Source of the DNA: Pilaira anomala
Taxonomy: Eukaryota; Mucoromycota; Mucoromycetes; Mucorales; Mucoraceae
Direction: 5' to 3'
DNA: 64,000 nucleotides
Assembly (NCBI GenBank): GCA_025716855.1
Contig: JAIXMQ010000078.1
Coordinates: 1-64,000 of the forward strand
Both the position numbers and the translations under genes were made by a program. Below are positions 59,644 through 64,000 of the stretch, piece by piece. Positions within the stretch are counted from its first letter, which is position 1. The number at the start of each line of letters is the position of its first letter. Under the pieces are notes generated by a model. It was given only the letters and a program-made list of their open reading frames with translations, was not told the origin of the DNA and ran no database searches.

Positions 59644-61240
59644 ATTGATGATGATATTAGACACTACAAAAAAAAAAAAAAAAACGCTTCAAATAAAGAT
59701 ATACCATTAAATCATCGTTTTGATTTCGTGTTGTGTGAAAGATAAAAAAAATTAGAAAATATTACATAAACTTTAAAAAAAATAATAATAATAATCATGC
59801 CGCAGTTTTATGTCATTGTTATGATTCGTTATAAAATGCAGAATACACACACACACGCGTATAGTTTAGGTAATCCTTTCCAAATTCTATAAATACAGGT
59901 TTAAAGTTACTGCTTGTTGGTGCTAAAGAGTACTTTTAACTCAATTATCAACAAGAGGTTCAAATATCTTGATCAAACTTAGGTATAATTGGAAAGAATC
60001 AAGATCCCATTCATCCAAATAATGGGGGGGGGGGGTTCAAAAAGCTGTTATCTCTGTCCACTGTAAATTACAGAGAAAAGGGTTGTTGTTACACGGCAGA
60101 AGAGGATATCTTTTTCCTTACGTTTCTTAGTGTGTACAATTAAAAAAAAACAAAAAGAGAACTTAGGAGCTGTGAGAGAGAGAGAGAGAGAGAGATCTCA
60201 CCTATCATCAAGATAAGATGAAGCTGCTTTTACTTATAAACCATGATGAATCTAACATTGATAGTGACTCTTGTTGAGATTGTTGAAGAAGTAAAGAATT
60301 GATTATTAATGACAACAATAACATGATATCAATAATATTATTAACAAAGGATGAATAAGCTGTTTGAATACGTGGATACGGTTGTCTAGATCGAAGAAAC
60401 AGGCAATGAAGATGTAGGTACGAGCCTTTTTATATTTTTGTTACAACATTCTATGTACACCTCTCACAGTAAAATAAATAAACTCTTCTTACTTATGATG
60501 TATGTACATACATCAAATTATTTATTAAATATTTTGTACTATGATATACCATAACAATATCTAATAAAAGAGTATTTTCATTACCTTTTTTTTTATATGT
60601 TTTTGTCAGGTTAGTTATCAATTTGATATTGTTAGTAGTTTATATCTCCATAATATGTATGCTCTTTTCTTAAATAAGTAACTTCAGTTGTAGTTCATGA
60701 AAGATAACACTCATTGTATATAGTAGTTAGTATATGGAGCGTTTTATAGCATTGTATTTGAAACTTTCTTAGCTGATATTTTGCCATCTATTCATCCGAT
60801 ATCAATCAATTTTTATACGGGTATATACAAACATTTTGTTCACATTAGTAGAGAGAGACGAATATATCATTTGAGACGTATCTCATGCAAATCTATTTTA
60901 ACCAATCATAAATGACGGACACAAATTGTACATACATTTTGTAAGAAACCTCATCTGATTAAACGAAAAAAAAAAAAAAAAACTGACTATCTGTTTAACT
61001 TGAGGCATCCTATAAAAATTGAACTTGTACTTTATCAAATGAGCGTATATTTGTTTGAAAGATTAATAGTTACTCCTTTTAATCTCCTTTTTTTTTTGTG
61101 AGAGGTATAAATTAAGTTTTTACACATTCTACATGAAGGTACATATACATGAATAAATGCTTCATTTTGTTGTAAGACAACAAATGATCACAGACGTCAC
61201 TTAATACAGTGTGTAACCTTAAACAATAAGTATATATATA

Positions 61241-61274
<34 letters not shown>

Positions 61275-61351
61275 CGTTTTTTTAAAATTCCCCTTTTTTT
61301 TTATTATTATTTCCCTTTTTTTTTATATATATATATAAGAAAGAAAGAGAG
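59644..61351. other. Intergenic region without a recognisable gene
   Basis: It has AT-rich sequence with A/T homopolymers, a G run at 60024-60036, (GA)n at about 60174-60194 and TA repeats near the TBC start (61231-61243, 61326-61336). No coherent coding segment is seen. Confidence 0.5.
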
Positions 61352-64000
61352 ATGACTTCATCTAATTTAGCGTTTGAACTATTTACATTACCAAGTCAAG
61401 TAGATAATGGAGCGTTTTGGACCAACTTGAAAGAAACAAAATTTTTTATTTTGCAACAAGCCAAGACACAAAAGAGTGGACTTATGAGAAGTGTGCTGGG
61501 CACCTTACAAAATGTGTATGTAAAATCATAGTGTGTTGTTGTTGTTGTTAGGTAGATTTTTTTTTTTTTTTTTGTAAATTAATTTATTGTTAGGTTGGAC
61601 ACAAAACAATCACCTTATCGTATTTTGTTTCGACGTGGAGTGAATAATGGATTTTTACAAGTGGCAGTAGCAGAGACGGAAAAGAAAGCGATGATAGCAT
61701 GGGGTTGGATAGAAGGTAAAAAAAAAAAAATTGAGTGATTTATTTATATATATAAAGGATTTTTTTGTTTTTTGTTTCTTATTTGTATTGTATGTATAAG
61801 ATAATTTGGCACCTTTGCTTGATAGTTTAGAAAATGAAGAAAGAGAACCTTTTATAGTTACAAAGATTAATTCGATTGTTACACGCAGAGGTAAAAAAAA
61901 AAAAATATATATATATATATTGTTTTGTCATTTAGAAAAATAAAATAAAATTTTGTATTTAGATTCTGGAACGGATGAGATATCTACAGATGAAAAAGTT
62001 CGAAAGGCTTCAAGAAGTTTTCGACAGATATTTGATGTATCGGCTTCAGAAAGATTAGTGAATTGTAAAGTTGTCTATATATAATTTGAAATGATTTTTT
62101 TTTTTGCTTAAATCATTTGTTTAGATTATTCAAGTGCGTATCATACGAATCGATTTACGAGTCAAGGATGGCTTTATATCAGCGAGAATTATCTTGGATT
62201 TTATTCTTATTTATTAGGATACGAAACTAAATTATTGGTCGAATTGAAAGATATTCAAGATATTAAAAAGGAAAAATCGAAACGAGGTGTATTTTCTGAC
62301 GCCATTAAAATTTGTATGAAAGATAAAAGCGAGGTAAAGAAAAAAAAAGAAAAAAGAAAAAAAAAGGGGTTTTTTTTCAAACAAAAAAGTTTAACTTGTT
62401 GTGTGTGTGTGTGTGTGTGTGTTTTAGCACTTTTTTTCAAACTTATTTAAACGAGATGAAGTATCCGATATTTTAATTCAATTAACCGGTCTGGCCATGC
62501 AACGAGTCCTAAAAAGCACAGCACTTGAGCATGCACCCGGGAGTGATGTCTCGATTGATATCAAAGACAGTGATATTGATGCAATCAAGGAAAGTGAGAT
62601 CTCGTCCAACAAGATGGCTTCATTACCTGCAAGCGAGATTCGAAAATTAATGCAGCCCTTAAAGACGAACTTGGCTGCAAGAAAACGCGATGAACGATTC
62701 AGGGCACGATTTCGATTACCTTTAACGGAACATTTGATCTTTTCGATCCGTGTTGTGCATCCAGTGGAAGAAGAGAATACGACCACGGGCGAGAGAAAGG
62801 TGACAGAGTATCATGGTATTTTGAGTTTATCCGAAGCATATGTTACGTTTAATTCAACAGATCAACAAGGTCGGTATTTTGAAATTGTGATGCCGCTTTA
62901 TACCGTGCGTCGTGTAGAGAAGTTGATGGAGAAAGGGCATAAGTATCCTATTAAGATTGTGAATTGGCATCAATCGGAGTCTGTGTATTATTTGAATGTG
63001 TGAGTTTTTTTTTATTGTATCTGTGTATCTGTGTATCTGTGTATATGCTTATTATTATTATTATTTTTTTTTGCAGGAATGAAAAGGAGTATGAAAACTT
63101 TTCAAATACATTAACAAATAATTTACGTCAACAGATTAAACATATGAAGATGATGAAACAGTTCTTGATGAGTTGTCCTTCCGAATCCGTTGTGAATGAA
63201 AAGACAGTGGAAGGTGATGTCGTGCCTGGTGGGCTTGGATTGATTTTTGAATTCCCTGGAGATAGTAAAAAGTTGAAAGATAAGAGTAAAATGAAGCTTT
63301 GGAAAAAGTACTTTGACGGTAAAGTAATATATGTATATATAGAATTTTGGTTATATACTTATGTTTATATAGAGTATGGTAGAAATTTAACGATATCGAA
63401 AACACCACGATTTGCAAAATTAATTCGAGTTGGACTACCTAATCGATTACGTGGAGAGATTTGGGAGATTTGTTCGGGAGCTATCTTTGAACGATTCATG
63501 AACCAAGGATTGTATGCACGTATCTTGGAAGAAAATAAGGGAAGAAATTCACTTAGTTTAGAAGAGATTGAAAAGGACTTGAATCGATCTTTACCAGAGT
63601 ATAAAGCGTATCAACAAAAGGAAGGGATTGATAGTTTAAGAAGAGTGTTGAGTGCTTATTCTTGGAAGGATCCAGAGTTGGGATATTGTCAGGCGATGAA
63701 TATTGTTACATCTGCCATTCTCATGTAAGTTTCTTTAAAGAAAAAAAAAAAAAAAAAAAGAGAGAAAAAGTGGTACTTATTATTTCAATTAGTTATATGA
63801 GTGAGGAGCAAGCTTTCTTTACACTGGGTATATTATGTGATGATTTATTACCTGGATATTATAGTACATCCATGTACGGAGCTTTATTAGATCAAATTAT
63901 CTTTGAACACTTGTTGGAAAAGACGATGCCTAAATTACACGCGCATTTCAAAGAAACGGATATTCAACTTTCAGTTGCTTGTTTACCTTGGTTTCTTAGT
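61352..64000 (+). CDS. GRAM- and TBC-domain Rab GTPase-activating protein (TBC1D8/9, Gyp2-like), truncated by window edge
   Basis: Nine exons are visible: 61352-61515, 61594-61715, 61801-61890, 61963-62064, 62125-62333, 62428-62999, 63077-63318, 63373-63724 and 63793 to beyond 64000. The N-terminal part carries a first GRAM domain (FTSQGWLYISENYLGFYSYL, TKLLVELKDIQDI). A second GRAM-like region follows (FRARFRLPLTEHLIFSIRVV, EYHGILSLSEAYVTFNST, MPLYTVRRVEKL). The TBC domain starts around LIRVGLPNRLRGEIWEICSG. It includes the arginine-finger block LRGEIW and the glutamine motif GYCQAMNIVTSAIL, both needed for RabGAP catalysis. GRAM-GRAM-TBC order is that of TBC1D8/9 and yeast Gyp2/Mdr1. The start was chosen at MTSSNLAFELFTLPSQVDNG, after a GA-rich leader. 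The 3' end is outside the window. Confidence 0.9.

Noticed and set aside
1..64000. Search by eye for tRNA, rRNA or snRNA genes
   Set aside because: No segment with the conserved internal promoter boxes or arms of a tRNA, or with rRNA similarity, was recognised; a tRNAscan or Rfam scan would be decisive.

Overview
The window looks like nuclear DNA from an early-diverging filamentous fungus, most probably a member of Mucoromycota (Mucorales-like). The basis is gene content and style. DNA between genes is very AT-rich and full of A/T homopolymers. Protein-coding genes have many short GT-AG introns (about 50-110 bp, acceptors usually TATAG, TTTAG or CAG). The set includes proteins uncommon in Dikarya: a Gemin5 homologue, an alkylglycerol monooxygenase homologue and a PX-domain AGC kinase. 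No tRNA, rRNA or CRISPR array was recognised. The species cannot be fixed from the sequence alone.

Layout. 1-2498 is gene-poor with decayed coding pieces. 2499-4902 (+) is a PX-AGC kinase, convergent with an ERCC1/Rad10 gene (5209-6162, -). 6163-8435 holds an unrecognised pseudogene. 8436-8880 (+) is a small unknown gene. After a 3.6-kb gap comes a 13-exon CLC chloride channel/exchanger (12536-16040, +). A 5.7-kb gap follows, with a 2.4-kb nested inverted-repeat element at about 16598-19002. Next are a Sel1-repeat protein (21749-23938, +), ribosomal protein eS7 (25230-25939, +) and the AGMO homologue (26155-27785, -). At 28797-31812 lies a 3-kb unit bounded by 112-bp near-perfect inverted repeats. 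It encloses one intronless gene with a possible PD-(D/E)XK nuclease motif. Ribosomal proteins eS12 (32102-32679, +) and uL23 (33362-34090, -) follow.

The second half holds Gemin5 (34680-38458, -) head to head with exosome RRP40 (38646-39492, +), cystathionine gamma-synthase (40105-42242, +), and a short relative of the repeat element (about 42366-42915). These are followed by VPS54 (44848-48394, -), GSK3 (50336-51721, +), RBM25 (51831-53898, -) head to head with an F-box/TPR/EF-hand protein (54086-55162, +), dynactin p25/DCTN5 (55623-56527, +), a secreted PA-domain subtilase (56779-59643, +) and a GRAM-TBC RabGAP (61352 to the right edge, +, incomplete).

Most genes are ordinary housekeeping genes: DNA repair, translation, RNA processing and decay, Golgi and endosome traffic, dynein transport, signalling. 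They are not a co-functional cluster. All exon models below were built by hand from splice consensus and reading-frame continuity, and the reading frame closes across every intron. The least ordinary parts are the 3-kb inverted-repeat unit, the nested foldback family with two copies, and the repeated pattern of poly-A runs starting directly at 5' splice sites.
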